From NCBI GenBank assembly GCA_914767715.1, contig OU612071.1, positions 2,912,001-2,976,000 on the forward strand: a DNA stretch of 64,000 nucleotides. The letters are read 5' to 3'. The translations under genes and the position numbers were made by a program. Shown here in pieces: positions 34,019 through 45,149 of this stretch. Within the stretch, counting starts at the first letter, position 1. Every line of letters starts with the position of its first letter. The notes beneath the pieces were generated by a model. It did no database searches. It worked only from the letters and a program-made list of their open reading frames with translations, and had not been told where the DNA came from. This stretch comes from Membranipora membranacea (taxonomy: Eukaryota; Bryozoa; Gymnolaemata; Cheilostomatida; Membraniporidae).

Positions 34019-35729
34019 ACACCGCTTCAATTACAGCATATAATGGATTCCAAAGGCAGGCATGCTACAATATAAATTATCATTGCCCAAATGATGGCTA
34101 GAAAGTTTATCATTAAAAATGAATGTTACTCACCTATGAAAGCCTCTCACCCCTTTAATATTATATCAAATGGCATAAGATTAATAATGTACAGAAGATA
34201 AATATATTTTCTACCATCTGAGAAACATCCATAGTGATAAGTTCAACAGGAAAGATATTAAATCAGGTGGGTTAAAGGCATGTTTTTTTACCCTAAAAAT
34301 ACCCTTTTTCCCCCAAAAGTGATACAAATTTTGGGTCAACCCTCATAAAAGACAAAATGTACAATGACCCACTGACAAACCCTTGGAATGATAGCTCAAA
34401 TGTCCAAATCGGACAACAACTGCTCAAGTTATCGCAGGTGGGTTAATCTCCATTGAAGTATATATGTCGCAAAAAAAGACACAGATCTGACCTTAACTAC
34501 ACTGTGGACCTGTTACAAGTACCCGTTCAATTGAACCAATACCCACTTGGTAAAGAGGCAATGGTTGTTGAGAAAACCTAACATTATGAAGTTGACTATA
34601 GCACGTAGCTCTGGGTTGAGTGAGAGATTGCTTGAATCCGTATTAACATACCGATTTGATTGAAAGCTACAGTCTTATTTTCTCTTAAATCGACATGTCG
34701 ATTGACTCTGACTTAGAAATGGTGGTCACCATTCAACGTTCTCAAGGGCTTATGGCTAGTGGAATAAATAGGGGTTATTTTATAGAAAGATATTTTACAA
34801 TTACCTTGAATTGCTGGTGTTGGCAGCAGATTAAACTAGTGATTTTGTCTTTGCAGCCTTCTGATGTGACGTGTTTGCTGTCGAGTGATGAGGTAATGAT
34901 GAGTGGAGCCTTACTTAGTATATCTATGTCTGAAAATATAGATTGCGAGATTATATAATGGACTTTATCATGACAGAGCGCACCTTTCAAAATAATTAAC
35001 AGTAGATGCAGTCAGCATTAAAAATGTGATTGGTTTTATAAAAAACATGTTTGAAATGACCTCAAAGTTAACCCAGATTAACCCACCTGCGATAACTTGA
35101 GCAGTTGTTGTCCGATTTGGATATTTTAAACATCATTTGGAAGGTTATTCAATGGGTCATTGTACATTTTGTCTTTCAGGAGGGTTTACCAAAGATATTG
35201 GTCACTTTTGGGGGAAAATGGTTATTTTTAGGGTCTGAAAACATGCCCTTAGCCCACCTGATTTAATTTCTTTCCTGTTAAAGTCATTACTATGGATTTT
35301 TCTCAGTTGGTGGTCAACATATTACTCTTCTGTACATTTTTATTCATTGGCCAGTTGAATGTTGGAGAGAGGAGATACAGGCTGCCATTTGTAAGCAAAC
35401 CCAATTTATCTGATTAATTTTCTCGGGCAATGGCAGTTAATAGTGAAGCAAGCAGTGCCCATTGTATTATATATCGCTTGCTATAGTTGAAGCGGCGTGT
35501 TATTGAAAGCCTTATTGCCGCATTAAAATTCATGAAAGGGAAATACTGTGGCACCCTGCAATATATTATGAAATAAACTGAGGCTATCTCTTTGTCTCTA
35601 ACTACACAAGGTTATTGTAACGGCTCATTGATCACTTTTTGATCATGCATTCATCAGTAGAGTGCAGCTAGGAATTGATGCAGGATAGGCTAGTGGTGAA
35701 AGACGATGTAGAATTTAGGACAGGTCACA

Positions 35730-36228
35730 GTCAGTGCTGCACAAGAGAAGAATGCACCATATTAATGTCTTCAGTCTGTTGGATACCCCAGGCTGTTTGT
35801 TACTACAACCAGTCATCGCCTGGCTGTCACTCATATATGATAGATTGAATTGACTTTTGCAAACAAACAACTCTTCATTATATTAGCTACACTACTACCC
35901 TACGCTCCAACTCTAGGAACTAGTAAACGGAGAGAACAGAACATCTACCTATTCTATTCTATGTTCTTATTATGTACATGACATCAATTCTTCAACCTAG
36001 AAACTCATGAGGTCAGCCGTGCAAGGGGTTTATCAATTGCAAGGTTAGTACAACTACAATATGAATATACAAGATTCATTTCTTTTAGTCAGGCTGTTTT
36101 CAGTATGCATGACATTTTTGCTGTCAGTGTCAGGATGCATATTACTGTCAGCATGCATGCTTCTTGGTGGTAATTAGATGTCAAAAGAATACCAAAAGAA
36201 TGCAACAGTCAACCCATAGATAGGTTAG
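35730..36228. other. Stretch without a recognised gene
   Basis: It is unique sequence between the foldback element and the 3' end of gene B. Confidence 0.5.
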
Positions 36229-36234
36229 TTTATT
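36229..36234 (-). terminator. Possible polyadenylation signal of gene B
   Basis: AATAAA on the minus strand lies about 190 bases past the last stop codon of gene B. Confidence 0.4.
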
Positions 36235-36424
36235 ATTTTGCAGTGCATGAATGTAATACCCAAAGAGGCGAACAATTATTAAGGTAGGCTTGTCACAGTT
36301 GAAGCGTAACTGCTACCCTAAAGTATTTGTAAAAGTAAAAGCCTACTAATCAAATGGCAAAGGAATATCAGAAAAAATTGATAGTTGTTGTAGTAAGCGT
36401 CAGTACAACAGTTGGATATATATT

Positions 36425-36726
36425 TTACAATTTGTTTATCTTCTCTAATTCGAGGAGCAGAAATCTTAAAGCCTTCATCTTCTCTCCCTCTAACCTGGCT
36501 CCCTCGATTGCTATGGATTGTGTTTCTGTCAGCTGTTTGGTAATCAGGGTTGACTCTTTCGCAGTCGATACTGAGAGGAGCTTTTTGAGTATTGGAATAC
36601 TATCTCTTGACCACTGCCTTTAAACCTGCAGATTCAGCTTACTCCTTTGAGCTCTATATCGTGATCTTGCAGCAAAGAGCTGGTCTAGCTTATTGCAACC
36701 TTCTTGCCATACACCTCTTATAATGT
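36425..36726 (-). CDS. Gene B last exon, with in-frame TAA
   Basis: ATCATTGCAG precedes it. It reads DIIRGVWQEGCNKLDQLFAA and on to KLNLQV, then TAA (36620-36622). The same frame stays open for 62 more codons (DSIPILKKLLSVSTAKEST, later LRFLLLELEKINKL) to TAA at 36425-36427. Either the protein ends at the first stop, or this is a nonsense mutation. Confidence 0.6.
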
Positions 36727-36905
36727 CTGCAATGATGAATATCATGACTTAACTTTTCTGGTTTGTGGTTATAAGGCTCATTAATTCACAGCAAATTCAT
36801 CATTATCTTGTTACAATCGTACGGTCATTACTGGTGGGGGGGAGGGGGTTCACATTAATCTCTACTCTCTAGTCATCAAACAGTGCCAAGTGGCATAGAA
36901 GTTAC

Positions 36906-36977
36906 CTTTCATCGATTTGCTCGTTTCAGTGATAGTATTGCTGCAGCCAGCTTCTGTTCCTTTGGCAACCCTCTTCT
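36906..36977 (-). CDS. Gene B exon (phase 1-1)
   Basis: TTTTTCTTAG precedes it and AAAG|GTAACT follows. It is 72 bp and encodes EKRVAKGTEAGCSNTITETS and a few more residues. Confidence 0.65.
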
Positions 36978-37165
36978 CTAAGAAAAAAATATAGTGAGCC
37001 TTACATTGTTGTACCATCAGTGACGTTCCATACCAAAGAGATCAAAGGTAGATATACTTTATGTAGTGGCTTATCAGGTTTTTAAAAATGAATTGGAAGC
37101 TTGATTGAAAATCTTGAATAACACAAGCAATCAAGAATGAGGTGTATATTTTGTAGCTAACTTAC

Positions 37166-37270
37166 CCTGTCTTGTAATGAGTGGTACAGCACATACAAAA
37201 GACCCTGAACCTGGAGTCAGGCTGCTTTTGACTTTAGACCCACACTTCTTCACTGGCTGTTTATCTCTTA
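37166..37270 (-). CDS. Gene B exon (phase 1-1)
   Basis: GTTGTTTTAG precedes it and CAGG|GTAAGT follows. It is 105 bp with VRDKQPVKKCGSKVKSSLT and a hydrophobic end (FVCAVPLITRQ). Confidence 0.65.
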
Positions 37271-37504
37271 CTAAAACAACAAACATCTTCACTTTTGAAA
37301 TCTGTACTTGTTTTTGATTTGTTTAAGTAAATGATTTAATAATCAATGCTTGACTAATTTTAGCCTCTTTGCATGTAAGTTGAATGTTGATCGCCACTAC
37401 TAAATCACACTCAATCAACAGGCTGAGTCCACAATATATAATTGTTATGTATTAAATGTAATTAGTAGGCCTACTCCTCCCGGTAGCCCAGAACTATTCA
37501 ATAC

Positions 37505-37600
37505 CTTTTCGCGATTCCTTATTGTTTGATGCTGAGATATGTGTGCTGTTATCTTTAGGCTGAGCAGTCTTTCCTGGAAGATCTTTTGATGGAGCTGCAA
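37505..37600 (-). CDS. Gene B exon (phase 1-1)
   Basis: TTCTCTTTCAG precedes it and AAAG|GTATTG follows. It is 96 bp, rich in Ser, Lys and Asn (AAPSKDLPGKTAQPKDNS). Confidence 0.65.
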
Positions 37601-37846
37601 CTGAAAGAGAACAGAACAACAGAAAGATGCATTATATTGAAGACTCAAAACTGCGCAGTAAGTTATACCTCATAGATAAACTTGAATTTAGCACTGCTGT
37701 TCAGTGAAGGGTGGGGGGAGGGAGCAAAAAATTCAAATTAACTCACAAGTCAAGCCAAATATTCCCAGTTTTGCAATTTGGCCAAACTTTCCAAGGCTAC
37801 AATATTTTTCTTATTGCACAAATAAGCTGACTTTCCCTATATGTAC

Positions 37847-37972
37847 CTTGATGTTCCTTTCCTGATGATCGTGTGTCAGTAGATGAATGAGCTGGGCTGA
37901 TCTCTCCATGCTGAAGCGCGCTACCCAATGAAATATTTGGTGTTTCATGGATGCTGTTCCCATCTCCATCCG
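37847..37972 (-). CDS. Gene B exon (phase 1-1)
   Basis: TTTTTTTCAG precedes it and CAAG|GTACAT follows. It is 126 bp, with DGDGNSIHETPNISLGSAL and a Ser-rich end. Confidence 0.7.
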
Positions 37973-38092
37973 CTGAAAAAAACATAGATTAGTTTTTTTA
38001 ATCAGGCATGTTAACTTTTTGTTAAGTAAGTAGAGCAAGACCTATTGTAACTCAAATGTCCTCATTGTAACCTAGTCACCAATGATACATAC

Positions 38093-38223
38093 CATTGCTG
38101 AGACTTGGTGCTTGGTGCTCAGAGACACTTGACAACAGAGGGATGCCCAGGGATGCCTTCTGTCTCATACAGTCCTTCCAGCTTTTCTCAAGTTTTCGAG
38201 CTATATCCGCATACGATGATGAG
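38093..38223 (-). CDS. Gene B exon (phase 2-1)
   Basis: GTTTTAG precedes it and AATG|GTATG follows. It encodes ARKLEKSWKDCMRQKASLG and a Ser-rich end. Confidence 0.7.
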
Positions 38224-38543
38224 CTAAAACAAGATAATGGGCTTGATTTTAGATTGTATTAGTTAACTTGACTATAGCTGTCGCTTACGTACAGAAATTG
38301 CAGTCAAGGCACTGGTAGTGACATTTTCATAAAATTTGTTGTTGATTGATCAATTTTGATCAATTTTGATCAATTTTTGTGAATCCTTATAATTGGTATG
38401 GCATCAGAACACAAACGCATCACACATCAGTAGTTAGGGGGTTGTTCAATATAGACATCACTGAGTCTTGGTCCTTGTCAATATACAAAAAGTTTGCTGC
38501 TGTTAAGGGACATTCTATTACTTAATTACTGCTTGCTGCTTAC

Positions 38544-38921
38544 CGAAAACTAGTCATATAAGGGCCAGGTTCCTGCGCCTCCTCATCCATTTTGCCATCT
38601 TTGAAAACAACATTCGATCCCTGGATAGTATACCACACTCCCTCTCCCATCTCAATGTAATCAGCTATGCGACTGAAGTGTGACAGAGAGGCCGTTTGAT
38701 ATTGTTCTAACATATCAAATGGCAAGACGGTGTTGAATCCCATGGCAAGGTGTTCAGATGAAGTGGAGATGATTGACTTTCTTATTTCGGCTTCGATTCG
38801 AGCATTCTGCTTCTCAAAACTGGTCATTTTGCGGGCATGCATCCTTTGCACAGCTAGCCTAAACATGCAGCCAGTAATCACATTGTTTGCATGTCTGTTG
38901 GTCGTCCTCAGCGATAGCTGT
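38544..38921 (-). CDS. Gene B exon (phase 2-2), long conserved-looking block
   Basis: CTATTACAG precedes it and TTCG|GTAAGC follows. It is 378 bp, open throughout, with RTTNRHANNVITGCMFRLA, a Lys/Glu helix (KMTSFEKQNARIEAEIRKSI) and ADYIEMGEGVWYTIQGSNVV. Confidence 0.8.
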
Positions 38922-39207
38922 CTGTAATAGGCAAAAAATACAGTCATAATAAGTTGATTGTTCTCTAAATTATAAGTTATGAGTAAGGAATTTACCTGGA
39001 GATAAATGACAAATAAATAAATGATAAATGACAAAATTTGTCACTAATATTTATGCTATGATATAATGGGATTTGTTCATTGTTAATTGCTTCCTTGATG
39101 ATTGTATAAAGAGGGTGGGGCTATCAATTACTTAGTATTTGGTGTTATTCTCAAGCTGTAACACCTAGATTGACATTATTTTAGTAATCACCCTGAGGTT
39201 TAATTAC

Positions 39208-39589
39208 CTGAGCTTGTAGAAGTGGCGCTCTGCCGCCTCAGCCATGATTGACCTTCCATTCACTATTCTTAATGTCTCGGGTAGATGCACACTGATATTA
39301 TGGAACCGGACACCAAACATTGACCGATGTGATGTCTTAGTCTTGGACTGGTCACCAAAGAGTTTTATATACATGAGTGCAAAGATGAAGCTCTAGTTAT
39401 AGGCTCTTAGAATACTCTTCTGGCACCTTGCTGCCTCGTCACTGTAAGCAAGCTTTTGGAGCTCAACCAAAGACATTAGCAATCGGTAGAGATTTCTGCC
39501 CTCTGTTGTAGCTTGGTGATTGTACAGGATGCTGGTGAACTTGATGAGGTTGAGTCGACAGTCTGACCCCTTCATGTCCTTCTCTGTCA
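39208..39589 (-). CDS. Gene B exon (phase 1-2) with in-frame TAG
   Basis: ACTTTTTAG precedes it and CTCAG|GTAATT follows. The first part reads TEKDMKGSDCRLNLIKFTSI and on to KSILRAYN. TAG (39393-39395) follows, and the same frame resumes as SFIFALMYIKLFGDQSKTK, RSMFGVRFHNISVHLPE and SIMAEAAERHFYKL. A C-to-T change in CAG (Gln) would create this stop. The 29-nt intron that would remove it is too short to be credible. Confidence 0.75.
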
Positions 39590-39812
39590 CTAAAAAGTTT
39601 GAGGTGAGTCAAGTTATCACTATAGCCTAATTAGGTGATCAACCCTATTGGTAATTTCTGGTCAGTACTGTTGATCAGATTTGTGTTTCGCTGATTTGGA
39701 GCGAAGGAAGCTTTACCTGAAATAATGTTGGTAGGCATCGATGACAGTGTTATTTGTGATGGTCATAATGTTTTTTCTGTGATTTCTTGGACAAGTAAGA
39801 TATATAGCTAAC

Positions 39813-40004
39813 CTCTCAGTTCTTTCTTTGCTCGTGTTATAACTTGTTTCAGTCCTTCATCTTCTATACAGTGAGGAAACTCCCCGAATATTCGGTTGAT
39901 GATATTTTTTAAATCATGAAGGGGCTCTATTAGGCATATCTCATAATCTTCAACATTGTTGAGGTTATCATCAGTACAATGTAACTCAGGTGGCCGTTTG
40001 ATTC
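39813..40004 (-). CDS. Gene B exon (phase 1-1), PPELHC...EPLHDLKN
   Basis: TTCTCCACCAG precedes it and GAGAG|GTTAGC follows. It is 192 bp, with IKRPPELHCTDDNLN and EPLHDLKNIINRIFGEFPHC, the most distinctive motifs of the gene. Confidence 0.8.
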
Positions 40005-40383
40005 CTGGTGGAGAAAACAAAAATTAATTAAATAAAATGACAATCATAAAATAGCCAGTGACTACCCAAGAGGAGGTATATTATATTGAGTCACCACAAA
40101 TTCTAGCTAATAATACTTCTCCCTGTAAATGTAGGCAGGCTTCCCTTCAACGCTCAGCTCTATGCACTCACACTATTAGAGCGACAAATAAAATGCTCCA
40201 TTCTTGGCTCTAGGTCCCACACAATATAATTATTTATAAAACTTAAACTTGGTTACTTCATGATTTATTCACAGTGCCTGTGACCATTAATTCATTTAGG
40301 GATATGACTTTTAATCCTGCACTAACTGATAACAAGCCATCTTTGCAATGATTGGCACTTTAAAAAATGCATTAAGATATTAC

Positions 40384-40489
40384 CTCTGAGAATCTTAGTG
40401 AGTTTGGACTTCAGTTCAGCTGTTGAGAAATTGCGTTGGTCCACCTCTACAACACCTCGTCTTCTCAGCTCATCTTTGAGTTCTACTTT
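40384..40489 (-). CDS. Gene B exon (phase 0-1), SAP-like helices
   Basis: CATTGCTTGCAG precedes it and AGAG|GTAATA follows. VELKDELRRRGVV followed by STAELKSKLTKILRG resembles the two helices of SAP-type nucleic-acid-binding motifs. This is inference from pattern. Confidence 0.75.
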
Positions 40490-40617
40490 CTGCAAGCAAT
40501 GTTTTCAATTTATCATTGCAATATATCCTATTTGTTCATGTACATTACTTGATATTTGATATCAGTAATTGGAAGCAGTTGTTACTTAGTATCAAAGTTG
40601 AAAATTGGATTATGTCA

Positions 40618-41312
40618 AAGTTTGGATTTATCAGGGTACCATCACAGAGTAAGGATATACAGAGAGAACACTTCAATGATCGTTGTAGTGCCTGTGGTTT
40701 TTGATTAACTGGGGGAAAATTGTGCACAGCTGGATGCCGAAAACTCATTTTCCCTATATGTTATAATGTCATTTTTCTTGCAGACATCTCTACCTTTGAT
40801 GGGCCATAATTCATTCTGTATTTATCCTAAAGACTGAATTCTAACTTTGCTAAAATGTCCAACTTTCAAGCTATACACCATATTATTGCCATTTTTTGCT
40901 AGGATACATAGGCTATGAGCTATCTGTGTCTTTAAAATGTGTTATATCATATAGATTTACATGTGGCCTGGGTCAATACATGGACATTTCCTAATTTTTA
41001 TGACCAGAAGTTTATCAATTGTCACATGTATCCTAGCAAAAAATGGAAATAATATGGTGTATGGCTTGAAGGTTGGACATTCCAACAAAGTTCGAGATAA
41101 GTCTTTAGGATAACTACAGGATGAGTTATGGCCCATCAAAGGTAGATATGTCTGCAAGAAAAATGGCATTATAACATATACAGATAATGAGTTTTCGGCA
41201 TCCAGCTGTGCACAATTTTCCCCCAGTTAATCAAAACCGCAGGCACTACAACGATCATTGAAGTGTCCTCTCTGTATATCCTTACTTTGTGGTAACATTA
41301 TAAACCTTTATG
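40618..41312. mobile_element. Foldback MITE in a gene B intron (about 0.7 kb)
   Basis: Arms at about 40618-40915 and 41025-41312 are diverged reverse complements, for example GTAAGGATATACAGAGAG/CTCTCTGTATATCCTTAC and GTGCACAGCTGGATGCCG/CGGCATCCAGCTGTGCAC. ORFs at 40516-40704, 40545-40748 and 40957-41169 come from it. No clear target duplication was found. Confidence 0.8.
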
Positions 41313-41319
41313 TTGTATT

Positions 41320-42000
41320 ATGTGTTTACGGAGTAAACTGGCCCCACAAATATGATTAGCTATTTCAATGAGTATTCAGGATAGCATGAGATCATAATCA
41401 GTCAGTGATGGCTATAGGTTGACTGCACAACCTTAATTAACACAAGGAGCTTAGCCTAAGAGATTAGCATTATGGTCTAATACAGTAACTGTGAAAGGCT
41501 AAAATGTGATAGGAGCCTTGGTCACACTAGCTAGGAAGGTCCTAGGAAGAACTAGGCTCACAACAAAAGGTATTACACTTGATAATGTTATGTCAACAGA
41601 AATGCTTATAATTATTGTTTTGATCAAAATTCCACTGGAACTTAGAATGTTGCCTATCATAAAGGGGTTTGATCAGAAGCAGACTGTGATAAAGTGTGCA
41701 ATAAACCAAGAAGAATCATCTGAGACTCTGATACGCCTTTTAGGGTTAGAGTTCATGGTTTTGCGATAACTTTTTAGGATTTGGATTAGGTTGTAAGGGA
41801 GTTTCCTAATGTGAGCTAGCAGAAATATTTAGCTAGCTGAGTTTGCAGCTTATAAAATGTAATGAGGGTAAGGTAACGTCGGCAAGCGTTGAACTCAGCT
41901 ATTCCAACCCTGTGCGGAAAGATGGAGTTTTCTTCCTGCGTATTGGCCTTTTAGTCCAGGGTATATTGACCAAGGGTATAATTGAACAAGCTTATGTTTG
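41320..42000. other. Intron of gene B, no separate gene
   Basis: The plus ORF at 41506-41769 sits in the intron on the opposite strand and has no recognisable motif or splice context. Confidence 0.5.
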
Positions 42001-42011
42001 ATCATACATAC

Positions 42012-42229
42012 TTTCATGGTCTCAAATGGCGCCAAGTTGCCCTCCTTGGCCGATTCTCTCCGGGTGGTAGTGTACACTAGAACTTGCAGCCTCTGTGCAG
42101 TAGTCAGGTATGGGGGTTTGACATTGAACAGTCCGATATCACCGAATGTGACATCTTTAACACCACATATACATGGGGATGCTCCACCCTGCTGCTGTCC
42201 AGCTTCTAGTTGTCTTGCTGGAGTATCCA
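42012..42229 (-). CDS. Gene B exon (phase 1-0)
   Basis: TTGTTTCAG precedes it and GAAA|GTATGT follows. It is 218 bp, with CICGVKDVTFGDIGLFNVK and AQRLQVLVYTTTRRESAKEG. Confidence 0.75.
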
Positions 42230-42451
42230 CTGAAACAATGAACGGAAAAAAATATGTGATGTTTTAAAATAATGGATGATAGGTTATTTAAAATAAGGCA
42301 ACATTGTACCGCTGTAGCCCATGTTTGTTTGTTTCTGCCATTTATTTCTGCCTATATAATTATTTATAGGCTATACTATTGAGGTAGAAACTGCCGCACT
42401 GTTGGTTTTGTTACTAAACAAATGGATAGTGTTTGTAATTTTTAAACATAC

Positions 42452-42635
42452 CAGAGAAAAATCTGAGTCTGTCTCTGTATTGTTTCCCTGCATTGTCACT
42501 GATCAGCTCGGCGAGATCCTCCAGGTCTTTCAATCTTGTTGGCACATACAGAATTTGGTCCTTGACCGAGGAGCCTGAGCGGGCGATAAGGTATACAATA
42601 ATGGTGCCTCTACAAGTTCTTGTATCCCGCAAGTG
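42452..42635 (-). CDS. Gene B exon (phase 0-1), YLIARSGSSVKDQ
   Basis: CTAGGGCAG precedes it and CTCTG|GTATG follows. It is 184 bp, with CRGTIIVYLIARSGSSVKDQ. An acceptor 5 bases earlier (TATCTAG) also exists, but only this one fits the phase of the upstream exon. Confidence 0.75.
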
Positions 42636-43048
42636 CTGCCCTAGATAAAAATGAATTTCAAAACATCGTGGAAGTGACTTAGTGGATTCATAGCACATCA
42701 TGCTGGCTTTTAGAGATGTCACCAAAATTAATCCGACACAATAAGCTTGCATTAAAATTACAATTCTTTATTATTGCCCAATCACCCTGTCTCTTGTGAT
42801 GTAAGTAGGAATATGGGAATTTAGTGGGTTCTCTTCAGCTCAACAGGCCTGGTGGTCTGCCAAACTTATTTTGGGCTTCAGCTAACCAAAATGTGAACAA
42901 AACCTTATTAATCTTGCATGTTATCATCACAGATATGCTGTTGAACCACAGTCCCTCTTCCAAATAGGACTGTAAATGAGATTTTGGCGGGTATGACCAA
43001 ACCCCTAAAAATCCTGGAAAAACCCCAAATGACTGATTATTATTTTAC

Positions 43049-43137
43049 CAAGTTTTGTTGTGTCATATACTCTGCATCAGTGTAGTAGGTGATTGTATCA
43101 TAGAGGAACCAGACCATAAACAAGTAGTGGCTTGAAC
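43049..43137 (-). CDS. Gene B exon (phase 1-0)
   Basis: GTTTTTTAG precedes it and ACTTG|GTAAAA follows. It is 89 bp and encodes SSHYLFMVWFLYDTITYYTD and a short tail. Confidence 0.65.
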
Positions 43138-43419
43138 CTAAAAAACAATGTATACAATATCATTACAGTTCGGCCAATTGGTTTTGTTTTTTCACAACAA
43201 AGTGTGTGCCCGCAGTTTGTACTGGTGGTTGCTTCCACGATTTAAACATGTCCGAACTTTTCCAAGTTAAAGCTCATGAAAACATGGGGAAACAATCTGA
43301 CCCTTGTCTAAATTTTTGCTACATTATTTCAGCTGAGCTGAACAAGCAGTTTACAAATAAAATTCCAAGATGTTACTAGACACTGTTAACTGTCACTGCA
43401 ATGTATTGCATACACTTAC

Positions 43420-43515
43420 CACATATATCTGAGTGGTCGTGCCACATCACCATATTGCCAGTCGTTAGCATCTCTTTTGGTCTTGGTTTTTCGTTATCAG
43501 AAACATCTGGTTCAC
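43420..43515 (-). CDS. Gene B exon (phase 1-1), first one found
   Basis: TTTCCTCAG precedes it and TGTG|GTAAGT follows. It is 96 bp, with KEMLTTGNMVMWHDHSDIC. A further upstream exon is required because it starts in phase 1, but I could not find it. Confidence 0.7.
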
Positions 43516-43599
43516 CTGAGGAAAGCATAAAGATGAAAGCATAAAATTATTACACTAATTAATTAGGAAAAAACCTTCAGAGGTACTTAATAGCAAGAA

Positions 43600-45140
43600 A
43601 GTGTCATTGAGACTATTATTACATCTGATAATGCAATGGGATTACCTGTGACTACAGACAGAGCTATATATCTGATTTATACAATAAATTCTCTGACTGT
43701 GCCTGGCAACTCCAACCCACAATTCCATTGTGGTGGTTGTGGTTATATCACGTCCTGTCACATACATATGACACAATGTCACATACAGTTCTGCTTAATG
43801 AAAATCAGCCTCTGCCCTTATTCCTGCTGACTGCTAGATCCCAATTTATTACAGAGCTAAGGCCTTGCTGAAAGCCATTAGAAACTTGATAGTATAATGT
43901 ACAACATAAATGAAATCGAAAAACTGTAACTTCATGTTTGATGGATCGTCCTTAAACAAGACTACAATGAACCAAAAAACGTTGACTTGAACAGCTTCAA
44001 AAATAGACTTTTTGTTATGTTCCACCCATGTAACAAAGAGAGACTACTCCGAGTGTGCAGATATCAAGAGAAAATGAAACGATTACAACATGTGACTTCG
44101 CTGAGGTTTTTCAAAACGCCATGACAAAATTTAAAACATTCGGTGCACTGTTTGTGAAACAGTCTTCTCAAAACATGAGAAGATAGAAATTTGTCGTAAG
44201 CACACTTGCAGTTGGGAGAAATAAAATGTTCATGATTAACAATAAATATGATCAAAAACCTTGTATAACCAGTTTCCGTAGTGAGCCTAGCACGGTTATA
44301 AATACCCATTATACAACCAGTATAGTCAGCGTAACAGCAACGTAGATCATTTATAGCTCTGTGCCCTGACTAAAATATCTTATAAAATTATTGGTGCGAT
44401 TCTCGTTGAAAGCCATGGCAAAAAATATCCTCGAAAATAAACTTGATCCAAATCTCTTAATTTCCAGCCCATTAATATATATTGGGAACAAATTTCTATA
44501 TTCATCAATACAGCTATTATTGATCAAGCTGGTCAGGGCATACTGAAGCGTCATACGTCTATAAGAACTCTCACTTTTGAATAGACAGAGTGTTGGATCA
44601 GATGGCGATATTATTAGTTTAGCCTGCCATCACTCCGTCTACTTAAAAGTGAGAGTTTTTATAGACGTAAAACAGTACCTTTATCAATATACTACTATTG
44701 TGGATGCGGGTTATCAAATGCATATTGCATCAATAACTAGTTACTGTATCGGGATGGGAACCAGCAGTTTTTCTCTTGCATACAATCTTTATAAAGGTTT
44801 GTGACAGAAGATGCTGAATTTTGAAATGACATCCAATGGTTTTGAGCACCAGCTACTTGCTCAACTTTAGATTGCTGATCAAGAGTGTCTTTTTCTAAGG
44901 AAAATTCTTCAAGCTACTGATCTTCCCATGTCATGCACTATGTGTTTTCAGACAAAACATTATTCTCATAGTCAAATTCTGGATCCATATCAGTGGCTTC
45001 TCTCCACACAAAAATTATCACTTGTGATGGAATCTATTATCAAAAGAATCTGAAACATTGTTCAAAACAACAGCAGAACTATCTCATTAGCTCCTTAAGT
45101 GAAAGCAAACACTGATATGGATCAAATCATGCCAATCATA
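43600..45140. other. Stretch without a supported gene
   Basis: A possible donor (CACAG|GTAATCC, minus) near 43645 could belong to an upstream exon of gene B, but the frame closes quickly. A 30-bp inverted repeat lies at 44551-44668. ORFs at 44064-44309, 44351-44554 and 44577-44804 are unrecognised. Confidence 0.45.
44551..44668. repeat. Inverted repeat, arms about 30 bp
   Basis: ACGTCTATAAGAACTCTCAC (44551 on) pairs with GTGAGAGTTTTTATAGACGT (to 44668) around a 58-bp loop. Confidence 0.8.
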
Positions 45141-45149
45141 GGTGAAATT

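Larger units (their letters stand above)
32021..35719. mobile_element. Foldback element split by an LTR retroelement
   Basis: The left arm (32021-32158 plus 34019 to about 34460) is the diverged reverse complement of about 35065-35719, around a spacer of about 600 bp. Matching pairs include CAGGTGGGTTA/TAACCCACCTG, CGATAACTTGAGCAG/CTGCTCAAGTTATCG and CCGCTTCAA/TTGAAGCGG. Without the inserted LTR element it is at least 1.8 kb. Outer limits are soft and may extend some 100 bp each way. The plus ORF at 34695-34958 lies in the spacer and is unrecognised. Confidence 0.8.
36425..43515 (-). pseudogene. Gene B: 14-exon gene, unnamed family, two in-frame stops
   Basis: Fourteen exons with GT-AG borders join with full phase agreement into 2475 nt (825 codons, counting stops). 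The N-terminal part has WHDHSDICGSSHYLFMVWF and a YLIARSGSSVKDQILY block. Next comes a SAP-like helix pair (VELKDELRRRGVV...FSTAELKSKLTKIL), then PPELHCT, EPLHDLKNIINRIFGEFPHC, RSMFGVRFHNISVHLPE and RTTNRHANNVITG. The C-terminal third is Ser-rich from several phase 1-1 exons, then helical. I recall similar unannotated proteins in sponges, cnidarians and lancelets but cannot verify this. TAG (39393-39395) and TAA (36620-36622) interrupt the frame while flanking sequence stays open. A degenerate pseudogene would be expected to carry frameshifts too. The 5' end was not found. An intron holds a foldback MITE. Confidence 0.7.

Noticed and set aside
39360-39395. Intron that would remove the in-frame TAG of gene B
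   Set aside because: The only donor-acceptor pair nearby would give a 29-nt intron with no pyrimidine tract.
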